64,000 nucleotides of DNA from assembly GCF_048544455.1 (NCBI RefSeq), contig NC_133538.1, positions 455,775,311 through 455,839,310 of the forward strand. The letters are read 5' to 3'. The position numbers and the translations under genes were made by a program. Position 1 is the first letter of the stretch; each line of letters begins with the position of its first letter. The DNA is from Silene latifolia. Taxonomy: Eukaryota; Streptophyta; Magnoliopsida; Caryophyllales; Caryophyllaceae. Of the stretch, positions 12,721-26,040 are shown piece by piece. The notes under the pieces are model-generated. The model had not been told where the DNA came from and searched no databases. It worked only from the letters and a program-made list of their open reading frames with translations.

Positions 12721-14274
12721 GTGATACACAAATTACACAATGTAACCAATTATATGGTATATTAATAACATAAACATTATTCATATACTATATGTTAAAT
12801 TTCATTAGTCATACTAACTGAAAAGTTTACTTAAACCTAAAAAAGAAGCTTAAAAGGTAATCGAAATTTAATTAATTAAGTAAAAAAATTTTGGCAAACT
12901 AACCGAAAGGTAGTTGTTTTTTCTGGTAAAATTATGCAAAGTAACATAATAAGTTCTCTATATTTAATATTATAAATTGAAGGAATACAAAAAAAAGGTA
13001 ACTTTTTTCTCACTGACAAGCTTACAACAAAATTAAGATAAATGAAATTTTGGTCAAAAGCTTATATCTTTGAAACAAAGCCTAAATATTAGATTTTTCA
13101 TGATATCCCGACCTTCCTCATATTTAATTAATTACTTCTTGATGTTTTTTCTACCAATGTTTACTTGTTTTTGACTCTATTGTTAGGAGTGGATCTCAAG
13201 TTCCTTTTTTTTTTTTTTTTAAATTTCATAATCTCCATTATAGCTATTGGTTTAGAATAAATATTAGCAATAATTAAGCATTGTAACACAAGGTACATAT
13301 ACTCCAAAATCATGAGGAATAGAATAAACAAGTAATTGGTTCAACATAAATGTTAGCTTTGCACATAAAAGTAAAAATTATTGTTACCTCTACAATAAGA
13401 AAAAATAAATTTGATCAAAAAGGAAAATCTATCACAAGTGTCCAACTATATCGTATTTGTCTTGGATGTAGCAAATATATATAATTTTTTAAGCTCAAAC
13501 TGAATTTTAAATCGAGCCAACCATGGGTGTTATATATGGGTAAAAATAGTATCATAATTATTTGAGAAAGCTATAGAACAGACGAGTATATGACATTTAA
13601 ATGGAACGAAACTATTTTAAGATCTCCCTAAGTTGAAGCGGTGATGGTTTTCTAGATATTTACCTGTGACAAGTAGGGGCTATAATTTTTCTATTATATA
13701 CGGGTAGGAGAAGGCCTATATCTGTCATGTCTTATCCCCCATATGACATCCTTGCGTTTAGGAGTCATTTTTTGTTTTCATTATGCGAGATTTGGTAGAG
13801 TATATTAGTTGGTGTAGAATTTAGGAGCAAGACTCATTATCTTTTAGGAATTTCACACTAAATGCATTACTTCATCCTTTTCACAATGATCTTCCATATT
13901 GCTTCTACACAATCGTCAATATGGAAATTTGACCATGATTTTCGACATATTAATGGTCAAAGTTATAAAAGTTGACCTCTAAGAAACAAGGTGGAAGATG
14001 TTTAAGAAGGGCAGGGAGTATGATTTTTTTTAATATAACTCCTCTACCAAGTGTGGTATGCCGGTTATGTTGTTGAGGAATGAACATTAACTCTGTAAGA
14101 ACATTATCTAACGGAATCTGGCTTATTATCAATCGCCATGGAAAATTCATATTAGAAGGAAAGATACTTACGGATTCAAAAGTCGGCAAAAGGTACTATA
14201 TAGTAATGACTTCCTCGAATACAAAAATTCCTTTCGTTCATAAGGAGAGACAATATACATTGAGACCATGCTAC
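12721..14274. other. gene-free sequence, copy 1
   Basis: AT-rich, with a T20 run near 13205. A 68-codon frame at 14080-14286 continues for 61 codons in copy 2 but has no recognisable domain and is not called a gene. Confidence 0.4.
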
Positions 14275-14448
14275 GGTGATGGTTGATGTTAATGTTGATT
14301 GTGTTGGTGCTGGCACAGATCTAAGCTTTTTTGTTTTTTTTCAATTGAAATTTTTGTGACTGCACAATTGAAGTTGTTGTGGTTGGCGATGTGAAGACGA
14401 CGATGGTGTTAGTGGTGGCGTTGGCCATGGTTGTATTACAAGCTTATC

Positions 14449-15053
14449 GAACTAAAGTTACAGCCTTATCATACCAAAGTTACAGTTATATCGGATCAAA
14501 TTACACTCATATCGGACTAAAGTTACACTTTTGAAGAGCAAAAGATACACTTGAAATGACTAAAGTTACAATAAAAAAGTATATTAATTCAAACTTGCAC
14601 ATCAAACTACTATACTACTAAAGTTACGACTTCAACGACTAAAGTTACGACTTTAACGACTAAAATTACACTTGAAAAGGGTAAAGTATACTCGTAAAAG
14701 TATATAAATTCAAATTTATACATAAAACCACCACATGACTAAAGTTACATTTTTCACGGCTAAAATTACACTTTCAATGACAAAAATTATACTCATAAAA
14801 GTATATAAACTCAAAGTTTTACATACAAACCACCATATTACTAAAGTTATAACTCCGACGATTAAAATTACACCCCCAACGACTAAAATTACATTCGTAA
14901 GACACTAAAGTTACATAGATTTTTGTTAAAAGTCAGAAATTTTAAGTTATAAATTCAAATTTGTATAAATAAGTTGGCCTTAAAAAGTAAGATACACTTC
15001 TAAATCATTAAATGCCTAAAGTTACACTCATAAATCAGTAAAGTTACACTCAA
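14449..15053 (+). repeat. CTAAAGTTAC array (copy 2)
   Basis: This repeats the array of 3069-3660 almost exactly, here uninterrupted up to the right TIR. It shows the pre-insertion state of the Gypsy target site. Confidence 0.75.
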
Positions 15054-15068
15054 AAATGATTGGCTAAG

Positions 15069-15115
15069 AATAGGACTTATGGACTCAACCAAATTTGTGG
15101 ACTTACCTGAACCTA

Positions 15116-15116
<1 letters not shown>
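15069..15116. mobile_element. right TIR of the truncated TIR transposon
   Basis: ATAGGACTTATGGACTCAAC...GGACTTACCTGAACC matches the right end at 5535-5582. The left end was lost at the duplication junction. Confidence 0.65.
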
Positions 15117-15197
<81 letters not shown>

Positions 15198-15223
15198 CCT
15201 CCCTCTCTATATATATATATATA
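15117..15223. repeat. (TC)n(TA)n microsatellite, copy 2
   Basis: A long CT tract with CCCTCCCT interruptions (15117-15208) is followed by a short TA tract. Confidence 0.95.
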
Positions 15224-15669
15224 TGACCCGTGTACGTCTAAAATAACTTTTTTTATAATATATCTATATAAATATTATATATCATATATTAATTTACACT
15301 CACCTTTGACATTAAAAAGGTATATGATAGGAATAGAAGAAAAGGATCAGTATTTTACAACGGTAAGTCTCTGTTAAGACGAACTATCTGTCTTAAATTT
15401 AAGACGGGTCAAAGATATAACACTTGTGTATATAAGAATTCATAGGAAAAAACAATATATTTGTCTTATATACCAAAGTAGTACTCTGTATGATAGTTAA
15501 CTTAAACTTAAACGAATAATGCTCTTAAATGAGAATTTGTGTTTGATATAGATTTTTGTAAACATATCTTTATAAAATAATTGATAAGGCAAATTAAATC
15601 TATAATAAAATATTTATGATTAATGACTAAATGTATATTTGATGAAAATTGGAATGTCATAGAGCTAGT

Positions 15670-18600
15670 CCTGTCAAAACATGACCCGACACGTGGCCCG
15701 AAATGATCCGAACTCGAAATGACCTGTTATTCTAGGGTCGAAACCTGACTCGACACGGTGAATCAAAGATAAATTAAGAATATTATTAAAATATTACTCG
15801 CTCTTATTTAGCCTAATGTTCCCCTTTATCTATATATGTGAGGAGCTTAACAGGCGGGAGTAATATTTTTTTATAATATTTGAAATAATATATATAAAAA
15901 TTGGAAATGAATCTTCTCCATTTCCTCTCACAATCTCCTTAAATAATTATTTTCTCTTTCACCCTCATTTTCCCTTATTTTATGTGTAAATCTAGAACCG
16001 TGTTAGATATTGTCATTGTAACAACCCGGATTATAAAACAAAGGAAAAACTTATATAAAGAGAATATCAGAGTACGATACTGACAAAAGGGTCAAGGTGG
16101 CGGAAACACCTGACCAATCCGGTTCACTACTAAATTCAAAACAACTAATACATTATTCAAAAGGTTCTTAAAACTTAAAAGCAAACTCCTATTTTATTAT
16201 TAAGCTCCCTTCGCACATTCCCCAAGCAAGCATCAACCAAACAGCAACAAGCGTTCAACCTGAACAACCTGAGAAGGGGGTCGACAATCAGTCGGGAGTA
16301 ACTAGATGCTCTCCCAGTCATGTTTACAACAATTGAATATAATCAACAATCATTAACAAATAAAATGTAAAACTAGTAAACATGTGAGATCATCTATACT
16401 CATGAAAAACCCAACAAAGCTTACCATGACTTATCAATCTTAGACGGAATCATGCAAATCTAAACCATATACAAGAACTAGACCATGCACACTAATAACC
16501 ATTGTAGCACACGACCCCAAACAACTTAAGGCACAATGATAGCATCAAAGCATAGCGAATACGGTAACACACAATCCACAGCAACAGAAGGCACAAAGCA
16601 AGCAACAAAGCATAGCGAATAGAGCGAACGCCCATTAGAGCGTATCACCACTGCCTCTAACTTGTCAGAGCGTATCACCACTGCCTCTGACTGACAGAGC
16701 GTATCATCATTGGCTCCATCGGTGTGGCGCGTATAACCACTGCCTCCACGGTACTATGTATAGCGTATAACCACTGCCTATATGTCTAAGACTGTCGACT
16801 CTCGAAACCGAACGACACTCGGGGAACAGAGCGTATAACCACTGCCTCTGCTACCCCCCCGAACATAGACCAAACAAATCCCGCATCAACGGGTAGCGTT
16901 AGTTCATTCCTATAGTATATAACTGATACTATCGTCACCCATTCAGACTATCAAACCACAAATGCACAAAGATAACCGATCAGATGTAAACATGCGTGAA
17001 CAACATCACGACTCAACTCATAGGATAGTATAACTGACCATCCTACTTATCATATGAACAAGAGTAAGCAAAGATATATATTCAAACACAAGGACATAAC
17101 ATGTTGAACACAATACAACATATGAAACAAGTATAAGCAACCAATGTTATAGTAACTTCAGCTATAACTTTAACATTAACAATTCAATGTTATAGTAACC
17201 CTAACCATAACATAAACTCTGGATGCGAGGTTATAGTAACCTCGACTATAACTTCAACATATATAACTTGAAGTTATACTTACCTCAACTATAACTTTGA
17301 CACGAAACTCAAAGTTATACTAGTTCCAACCATAACCTTGAGCCATAATCCCAGGGTATGTTAGTTCAAGCTATAACCTTAACTCGTACTTCAATGTTAT
17401 ACCTGGATTCATACTTCCAAGGTTATACTTGTTTCAGCCATAACTAGAGTAACTACCCAAAGTTGTATTAACTTTAGCTATAACACTTGAATCATCATCA
17501 AGGTTATACTAGCTTTAGCTATAACTTTGGAGAGAGCTCTTGGCCGCCATCATGCCGCCACTAGGGTTTGATTCGGAAACCCTTATTACGCTTATGACAC
17601 CCATAATAAACATATAAACAACATACGATATATAATTAATGCATTAAAACATATATAAACATGAGAAAAACATAATTAACATGATAATAAACAATCAAAC
17701 ATGTACTAATCATACAAAACATTCATTAAAAAATATTAATTACATCAATTGGCATAAACACAATTAAAGGAAAACACCTAGTTACCTTTTTAGCAATTAA
17801 TGAAAACCTTCATAAAGAAAACGACCAATAAAGCCTTGTCTCCAACACGTGTCAACGTCCCCAAAATCGACATTAAGAAAGGCACAAATCGAAACCCTTG
17901 AAAATGCCATGAAAGGCTATTCTTCATCCATTAAAATAAGAGACCTTAAAGGTAGGTCAAAAGGTCCATACAAATAATTCTCATAAAATTATTTGGAGAC
18001 GAATATGTTGTAAAGATAAGAGCAAGGATTGTGAAATTATAATTTGTGCATGAGTTTGGAAGAAGAAAAGATATTCAACAATGGAGTCAAAGGAAGAAAA
18101 TAAGAACAAAAGAGAGAAAAGGAGGATAGGACGTGCGGCAGGAATCTTGCGCACCAACCAAAAAATTGACCTAGTTGTTTGCTAGGTTAATTTCTATTTA
18201 TAAGGGGATTAATTAATGGGCTTTTGGTCCATTAGCTTATACAATGAATTATCTGATTACAAATCCAACTGGATATTATTAAAACGCTAGAAAAACTTAA
18301 ATAGGAAAAGTGATTAAAACGCTAGAAAAGTTTAAATAGGAAAAGTGATTATTATATTAAAATAGTAAAATCGTCCACGGACATTTTAATCCAATCAAAA
18401 CTAGATTAAAACGAAAAATAATAAAATAGAGGACGGAAGCTTATAAATATAAATTTCCAAAATACATTAATAAACTTCCAAATAATTAATTTAATAAATA
18501 ACTTTCCAAATAAAATATTATTATAAAACACGGGGTGTTACAGTCATTATGCGATCCGAGCCATTAATAGGTACTTGCCTCCCCATTTCTTTTGAGAAAA

Positions 18601-18912
18601 TGGAAAGTAAATGGGTTCATAAAATTTATTGTTTTAATATTTGTAATTAAAAATTAATTTAAAAATCAATTTTATATCATTAAATAATAAAATAATTATT
18701 AAAATAATGAATATAGTTAATAATATTATTATTAATATTAAATATGATTTAATTTTAAAAAGTAAGTTTTTTGGGTTGAAAAACGATAAAATAAAAGACG
18801 TCATAACCTCTCTTCTTACCCGTATTATAACCTTAACCTAACTTAAGACCCATATATGACGACCCGTATTTGATCCGACCAGTGTCCTAACCCGCTCGAC
18901 CGATTTAACAGG
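15670..18912. mobile_element. hAT-like element, copy 2, split by a solo LTR
   Basis: Counterpart of 6167-9434. The right end here reads TTTAACAGG, one change from the perfect inverse. About 20 bp of the GACCCGTATTCGATCC repeat present in copy 1 is missing. Confidence 0.4.
16017..18542 (-). mobile_element. solo LTR, Ty3/Gypsy, copy 2
   Basis: A 2526-bp LTR with the same GTCAT duplications as copy 1 (16012-16016 and 18543-18547). It holds the same GCGTATCACCACTGCC array around 16638-16855. Since both copies share the insertion site exactly, insertion and LTR-LTR recombination happened before the block duplicated. Confidence 0.8.
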
Positions 18913-19822
18913 TCTACACGGGGCCCAACTTGTTGCCAATATTGTCGTATTAGTTATTTAGTATGTGTGCCTTTTTTTTGGTAAAATTAGCATGTGTGCC
19001 TTTGAGGATCAACTACTCGTAATATTCATCTTTTCTCAAAACAACGTATAACCAATATTGTACCCGTCACAAGGGAGACTTATTGTAAAACAAAAATTAA
19101 GTGGGCCAATATGTCCAGCCCAACTTGTTACGGAGTAGTAGTACCTTACAAAACCATCATATTCCTCTCTTTAACCCTACCAAGTATTACACATCCTCAA
19201 TTCCTCGAACTCATTTTCTCTTCATTTCCTAAAAAGAAATGGAGAGGCAAGTTCCTATTAACAGTGTGGATTGCATGTGGACAACATCTAACGGTTCTAA
19301 ATTTACGCATAAAGATAAAGGAAAATGAAGGTGAAAGGAGAAATTATTATTTTAAAGATATTGTGAGAGGAAATGGAGAGAAAGGAAATGGAGAGGATCT
19401 ACTCCGCCGTCTCAAGCTCTATTCACATCTAACTTTTTTTTGGCTTTGCTGCTCCAAACTACTCCGTATTATTATCTACTCCGCCGTCTCAAGCTCTATT
19501 CACATCTAGCTTCGATCTCCTCCTTAAAAAAACACATGATACCTACATAAAAAAAAATTGAAAACCCGTATAATTTTCAATCAATATTCTTGTCTAAGTT
19601 CTTTATGGTATTCATCTCTTTCATTATTTGTGTTTATTGATTGATTCAGGTTTTTTTTATTCAAAAAGTTTTTGGATTTTTTTATCTTATACTATTCAAT
19701 TCTGTTACATGCATTTTATAGAAAATATTTATTAAAATTGATTGAGCTTCATTATTTATTTTTGTGCGAAATTCTTTTTTTTTTTTTTGTTAATCTACTG
19801 ATAATAATTCTATTTTTTTATG

Positions 19823-19925
19823 GTTTAGGGCTCGTTTGGTTGATACGAGAATTACATTGACGTGTTAATTTGAAATGCACGGGAGTTTAATTCCTACATT
19901 AAAATTCATGTGAATTACATACTTT
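19823..19925. mobile_element. insertion of about 100 bp private to copy 2 (MITE fragment)
   Basis: Copy 1 reads T-rich sequence straight into ATATAAAGTATTT (about 10338-10355). Copy 2 has an extra GGGCTCGTTTGGTTGATACG...AATTACAT. GGGCTCGTTTGGT is a common terminus of plant Harbinger- or hAT-type MITEs, preceded here by TTA. The opposite terminus is not evident. Confidence 0.45.
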
Positions 19926-21287
19926 ATTTTTTGAATATAAAGTATTTATTTCATCTTGGTAGCAAAATTTTACTCCGTATTTGCCCATATTTATGATACA
20001 GTTTTCTATTGATTTTGTATTTTGAAATTATGTATGCCATTATTGATTTTTTATAAAGTAATTTCAGTGTTTGGAATAAATTTTATCCTTCGTTTCTTTT
20101 TTAATATAAAGTAATTTATTTGCCATTATTGATTTTTTTTGTAAAGTTGCAGAAGTATTAGTAGTTTTATTTTACGTAATTTTAATTAGCTATTTTCCAT
20201 CTTATTAATTTAATTGAGATCGATGTAGTAATTTTATTATAGAATGTTGAAATTGATGTAATTATATTTATATAAGTCATTGTATATGTATTTCGGAGTA
20301 TGAAACTGATGATGTATTTTGTAATTGAATTTAAACAATTGCAACCTCAACAATTATTGCTATCAATTAATTCCCATTTAGATCGTGGCCCTTAAAATCA
20401 GGGAAGAAAAAGTAGAATTTGACTTGTTGACTTTCAGCCACAAGCTGACACATCAGCTCTGTGGTTGTTTGTTTAATAAATAGGATTCAAAACACCTTTA
20501 TTAATGTACACTTCATATAGTCACTTTGTTTATTCCTAACTATGATGTAGTAATGGATATATGAACACACTTGGGACAATTTTTTTTTTTTTTTTTTTAA
20601 AATTTTTCTAAATGCCACGTGTCAGATCCACACTTTCTCAACCCAGTTTTATATATATTAAAGATTGTAACATATGTAATTGTAAACATGTCTTCCATCC
20701 CGGCATTTATTAATGTCTCTTATTGTTAAGAAACCCAAATAGGATCGTCGATTTTATTCATGGTATGTCTTCTAACTTTCTTAGCGCATCTATATTATTT
20801 ACTAATTAAAATATTTTATCTTCTATTTGATAGGTCTAAAAGAGGTTTTGGTTTTCGAATGGATGTGCGTCAATGCATACACAAATAACACAATCATAAA
20901 AAAATCATTCTATTAAATAAAGGTAATTAGCTAATTACTGAACCTACCACACAATTACATATTGTGTTTATTACATTAGTAACACAAACATGGTAATCCC
21001 GAGTCCCGACCTAATAGAGGCTATTACCTTTTCTTTTGTTTGTAGTAGACTACACGAATAGAAATATGAAATAACAATGAACTTTGTGAGTTGTGTTGAG
21101 TTGATCGTTGAGTGTATAATATGATCGTCTATTTCAAGAATATAGTATAAGGTTAAGTGCACTTCGTATAAGATGGTCGTTGAGCTCTTAATGGAAAAAA
21201 CCTATTGTACTGGAAAAGTTATATGCTCAATAATAACATTATTTTACAATTTTTAAAGTTGCGGATCGTGTTTTGAGTTACCGTATA

Positions 21288-21540
21288 CTACCTCTTCCGT
21301 TTCATTTGGTTTTTTACATTTGCTTTTTGCATAAAAATTTTAAAAGTGAAAACCAGTGGGGTATGTAATATTTTTATACATTAGATCGCCATTATCCACC
21401 CATGTGAGTGAACCTCATAAATTTTAGAAGGATAAGATGGTCTTTTAATGGGTAAAGTGATGTCAATATGAACAAATATAACGAATCAAATGGAACAGAC
21501 TAAAAAGAAATACGTAAAGAAACAAATAAAAGGAATTATA
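21288..21540. mobile_element. Stowaway-like MITE, copy 2
   Basis: Counterpart of 11699-11950. The terminal inverse reads AAACAAATAAAA here, so it has decayed slightly. Confidence 0.45.
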
Positions 21541-21713
21541 TATTATTAATGTTACTCCGTACTTAAAAACTAAAGCAAGAGTCTCATCCAACCTCTTCTC
21601 CATACTTTTTCCTTTATCTTTTAAGTCAGATTCAACTTTTAAATAATAATTTTAGATATACTTTTAAAATTTTAAAATTTTTAGTTTTATACCTGATAGA
21701 ATACTAAAGTAGA

Positions 21714-22310
21714 CTCGTGCATCGCACGAGTATTAAATCTAGTCTATATTATTAAAGGAAGGTTTTTTCGAGCAATGTGAGAGACTCCAACCTTTTGAAA
21801 CTACCTAAAATAATTATAAATAAAAATATATTTGAAAATAATACTAATCTAATAAAATTCTATCATAATTTAACTACCTAAAATAATTATAAATAAAAAT
21901 ATATTTGAAGATAATACTATCCTAATAAAATTCTATCATGAGACTCCAACCTTTTGAAATTACCCTTACTTAAAATCAATACATATATATAAAGCAGAAA
22001 CTTTTCGAGCGATATTAGAGAGTCCAACTTTTTTAGAATTTCTAACAAGAGTATATTTCGAAACAAATTTAATAAAATTATCCTAATAAATGTAGATTTC
22101 TTAATATTTTAATAAAATTATCCTAATACAAGTAGATTAAATTTATATATTAGAGGGTCCAACTTTTTTAGAATTTCTAACAAGAGTAGATTTTGAAGCA
22201 AATTTAATAAAATTATCCTAATGAATGTAGATTTCTTAATATTTTAATAAAATTATCCTAATACAAGTAGATTAAATTTATTTTAATAAGATTATTCTAA
22301 TATAAGTAGG
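21714..22310. mobile_element. Helitron-like ends and tandem repeats, copy 2
   Basis: The hairpin is perfect in this copy: CTCGTGCATCGCACGAG (21714-21730), then CTAG at 21739-21742 and TCTATATTATTAAAGG. Copy 1 has one stem mismatch. Confidence 0.5.
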
Positions 22311-23899
22311 TGATACACAAATTACACAATGTAACCAATTATATAGTATATTAATAACATAAACATTATTCATATACTATATGTTAAATTTCATTAGTCA
22401 TACTAACTGAAAAGTTTACTTAAACCTAAAAAAAGAGCTTAAAAGGTAATCGAAATTTAATTGATTAAGTAAAAAATATTTGGCAAACTAACCGAAAGGT
22501 AGTTGTTTTTTCTGGTAAAATTATGCAAAGTAACATAATAAGTTCTCTATATTTAATATTATAAATTGAAGGAATAAAAAAAAAGGTAACTTTTTTCTCA
22601 CTGACAATCTTACAACAAAATTAAGATAAATGAAATTTTGGTGTCAAAAGCTTATTTCTTTGAAACAAAGCCTAAATATTAGATTTTTCATGATATCCCG
22701 ACCTTCCTCATATTTAATTAATTACTTCTTGATGTTTTTTCTACCAATGTTTACTTGTTTTTGACTATATTGTTAGGAGTGGATCTCATGTTCCTTTTTT
22801 TTTTTTAAAAAATTTCATAATCTCCATTATAGCTATTGCTTTAGAATAAATATTAGCAATAATTAAGCATTGTAACACAAGGTACATATATACTCCAAAA
22901 TCATGAGGAATAGAATAAACAAGTAATTGGTTCAAAATAAATGTTAGCTTTGCACATAAAAGTAAAAATTATTGTTACCTCTGCAATAAGAAAAAATAAA
23001 TTTGATCAAAAAGGAAAATCTATCACAAGTGTCCAACTATATCGTATTTGTCTTGGATGTAGAGAATATATATAATTTTTTAGGCTCAAACTGAATTTTA
23101 AATCGAGCCAACCATGGGTGTTATATATGGGTAAAAATAATATCATAATTATTTGATAAAGCTATAGAATAGACGAGTATATGACATTTAAATGGAACGA
23201 AACTATTTTAAGATCTCCCTAAGTTGAAGCGGTTATGGTTTTCTAGATTTTTACCTGTGACAAGTAGGGGCTATAATTTTTCTATTATATACGGGTAGGA
23301 GAAGGCCTATATCTGTCATGTCTTATCCCCCATATGACATCCTTGCTTTTAGGAGTCATTTTTTATTTTCATTATGCAAGATTTGGTAGAGTATATTAGT
23401 TGGTGTAGACTTTAGAAGCAAGACTCATTATCTTTTAGGAATTTCACACTAAATGCATTACTTCATCCTTTTCACAATGATCTTCCATATTGCTTCTACA
23501 CAATCGTCAATATGGAAATTTGACCATGATTTTCGACATATTAATGGTCAAAGTTATAAAAGTTGACCTCTAAGAAACAAGGTGGAAGATGTTTAAGAAG
23601 GGAAGGGAGTATGATTTTTTTAATATAACTCCTCTACCAAGTGTGGTATGCCGGTTATGTTGTTGAGGAATGAACATTAACTCTGTAAGAACATTATCTA
23701 ACGGAATCTGGCTTATTATCAATCGCCATGGAAAATTCATATTAGAAGGAAAGATACTTACGGATTCAAAAGTCGCCAAAAGGTACTATATAGTAATGAC
23801 TTCCTCGAATACAAAAATTCCTTTCGTTCATAAGGAGAGAAAATATATACGTTGAGACCATGCTACGTAGACGTGACAAATAGATAAGGTCGACCCAAA

Positions 23900-24250
23900 C
23901 TTGACCCAATTAAATCTCGTGTCATATTCGTGTCGATCCAGTTACATTAAAGGGTCATTAAGCCTCAATCCTAACCCGTTAATTTCGTGGCATGTTTTCG
24001 TGTCATGTCAATATTTGGAAAGTGCAGGTTTATTTATGTGAGGATCAAGAAAAGTTGGGATTAATTTAGTAAATAGGTTATTCGTGTCGGGTTTATGTGT
24101 AGAGTTCTCAACCCAAGCCTAGCCTAATTAAATCTCGTGTCGTGTTCGTGTCAACTCACTTGCATAGATGGCCGGGTCATTAAATGTCAACCCAAACCCG
24201 TTAATTTCATGTTGGATTCATGTCGTATTTTCGTGTTGTGTTATTGTTTG
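23900..24250 (+). repeat. two degenerate CGTGTC/ACCCGTTAATTTCGTG units
   Basis: AAATCTCGTGTC...TCGTGTC...CCCGTTAATTTC...TCGTGTCATG occurs at about 23915-24015 and again at about 24130-24240. The unit is of a kind seen around plant DNA transposons. I cannot name the family. Confidence 0.5.
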
Positions 24251-25314
24251 TCTGCTCTAATGCTACGCCATGACAATAAACAAGAGTTAGGGACAGTCAC
24301 TAAATCATGTTTAAAAACCAGTTCATATTAATGGCTAGCTTTATGTAGAAACATCAAGAATAACGTCGTCCGAGAGATTAAGGTTCTACATTGATGATAG
24401 AGACCAAATGTATCAAGGCCACAAGAAGGACATCATTTAGAGAGAAGTTTTCACAATTTACCAAATTAAGATGTCGTATTATATATTTTGCATGAAGTTT
24501 TTAAGAATAAGTAGTCAAAGACTATTTCGGTTAAAAATTGATGGTGCTAAAACAATAAGAACAGTAACTCTATAATCCAACTATATCTTTGAATGTTAGT
24601 ATACAACTAATTTAGTTAAATATCAAATGCTACAACACTTTCGTTGCATTTTTGTTATAGGAGGTGATGATTAATCTGCCCTCATATAAATCAGCCCCCG
24701 AAATTTTGTTTGCTCCCATTTTTAGCATAATTTGACTTTATGTTAATTTAATAGTTATCTATCACCAGACTATGGTAACGTAAAATCATGTTTTCAGCGA
24801 TGCCATAAAATATTTACTACTAACTGACATTATATATTATACTAATTTGATAACCCAACTATTTTAAAAAAAAAATGACATAAACTACTAACTGATATTA
24901 TCACAGATTATACTACTAGGTGCCCGTGCATTTTATGTAATAGAATAATCAGAGGTATTTTGATTGTGTTTAAAGACTACTAATTCTATTGGAATTCAGT
25001 TCGGATTCGATTTTGCGAGATGTTTATGAGGAGCAAATACTCTTAATTGTAAATAGTCAAGGTAAAATTATGTTGTAAGAGATCTAACATTTTCTCTCGC
25101 ACTAAATATATGTAATTATGATACTTGCTGTTTTTTGTTACATCATTGAGTTTTACGTAGTTGTAAAATAATTTGCAAAACTCATAAAGACATGTGTTCG
25201 TTATTAATGGTTCATATTGGCGAGCTCCACCATGTTTATAAAAAGAGCGTTTTGTATTTAATTAAAAACTGATTGTGCATGTAGGCTGTAACAATGAAAA
25301 AGCTAGCTACATAC
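24251..25314. other. gene-free spacer with a minus-strand Helitron-like end
   Basis: No coding signal. At 24915-24934 the minus strand reads GCACGGGCAC followed by CTAGT, a Helitron-like 3' end without a clear full hairpin. Confidence 0.35.
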
Positions 25315-25317
25315 TAA

Positions 25318-25681
25318 GGTGCTGTTTGGCCTAGTTTATGTGAAATAGCTTTTATTTTCTAGAATGAGTTTTTTCATAAACTACTTTTTGAAAAATTTGT
25401 GGTTGTTTGGCCTAACTTTTGTAAAAATAGTTTCTTAACGAATTGATGTGTTTGGCCTACTACTGTTTTTTAGTTTTTTTTTAGTTTCTATAATCCTAAG
25501 AGTTTTTGGGAGAAGTAGAAGTAGAATTAGAAGCATCAATTTGGTGCTTCTGTTTCTAGTAGCTTTTTATTAACTTCTGACTTTTCAAAAGTAGTTTTTT
25601 ATCTCCCTAAATTATAGTGTTTGGCCTTGCTTCTACTTTTACAATTAGAAAAGTACTTGGAAAGCTTGGCCAAATACCCCC
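25318..25681. mobile_element. PIF/Harbinger (Tourist-like) MITE
   Basis: This 364-bp element has ends GGTGCTGTTTGGCC and (inverted) GGGGGTATTTGGCC, 11 of 14 matching, flanked by TAA on both sides (25315-25317 and 25682-25684). A 3-bp TAA duplication and GG...TTTGG termini are the Harbinger/Tourist signature. The inner halves are partly complementary (AAACTACTTTTTGA against TCAAAAGTAGTTTTT). Confidence 0.75.
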
Positions 25682-25870
25682 TAAGTACAATAACTATGTC
25701 ACTTGATGTTATACTAATTGATGACAAAACTTTTATGTTAAAAGTACTAATAATTCATAGGTTATCATCTACACCAATTACATAATTTTTTTTTATCAAT
25801 GACAATATAGTAGGACTTTTTTTTATCAACTTAAGAATATATTTTTACAGATAATCCTAATGGAAGAACC

Positions 25871-25896
25871 GTCCATCGCACGGGCTTTCCAACTAG
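25871..25896 (+). mobile_element. Helitron-like 3' terminus
   Basis: CCGTCCATCGCACGGG then CTTTCCAACTAG and T. The short stem (CCGT/ACGG) and terminal CTAG fit a Helitron end. AT-rich units downstream (25900-26040) repeat those in the Helitron-like region at 12200. Confidence 0.4.
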
Positions 25897-26040
25897 TAAT
25901 TATAAATTATAAATAAAAATATATTTGAAGATAATATTAATCTAATAAAATTCCATCATAATTTAACTACCTAAAATAATTATAAATAAAAATATATTTG
26001 AAGATAATACTATTCTATCATAATTTATGTAGACGTAATT

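Larger units (their letters stand above)
14276..23867 (+). repeat. large direct duplication, copy 2
   Basis: This is the second copy of the block at 2895-14275. It begins inside the TIR transposon, so that element has only its right end here (15069-15116). It lacks the 3670-5509 Gypsy insert, has a private insertion of about 100 bp near 19823-19925, and has a C7 run where copy 1 has about C17 (7358-7374). It ends TGCTACG at 23867, before TAGACGTGAC. Confidence 0.92.

Noticed and set aside
14080..14286. 68-codon frame, 61 codons at 23670-23855
   Set aside because: Short, ends at the duplication junction in copy 1, and has no known domain.
24915..25896. One Helitron spanning both Helitron-like ends
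   Set aside because: The two termini are both 3'-type in opposite orientation, so they cannot bound one element.
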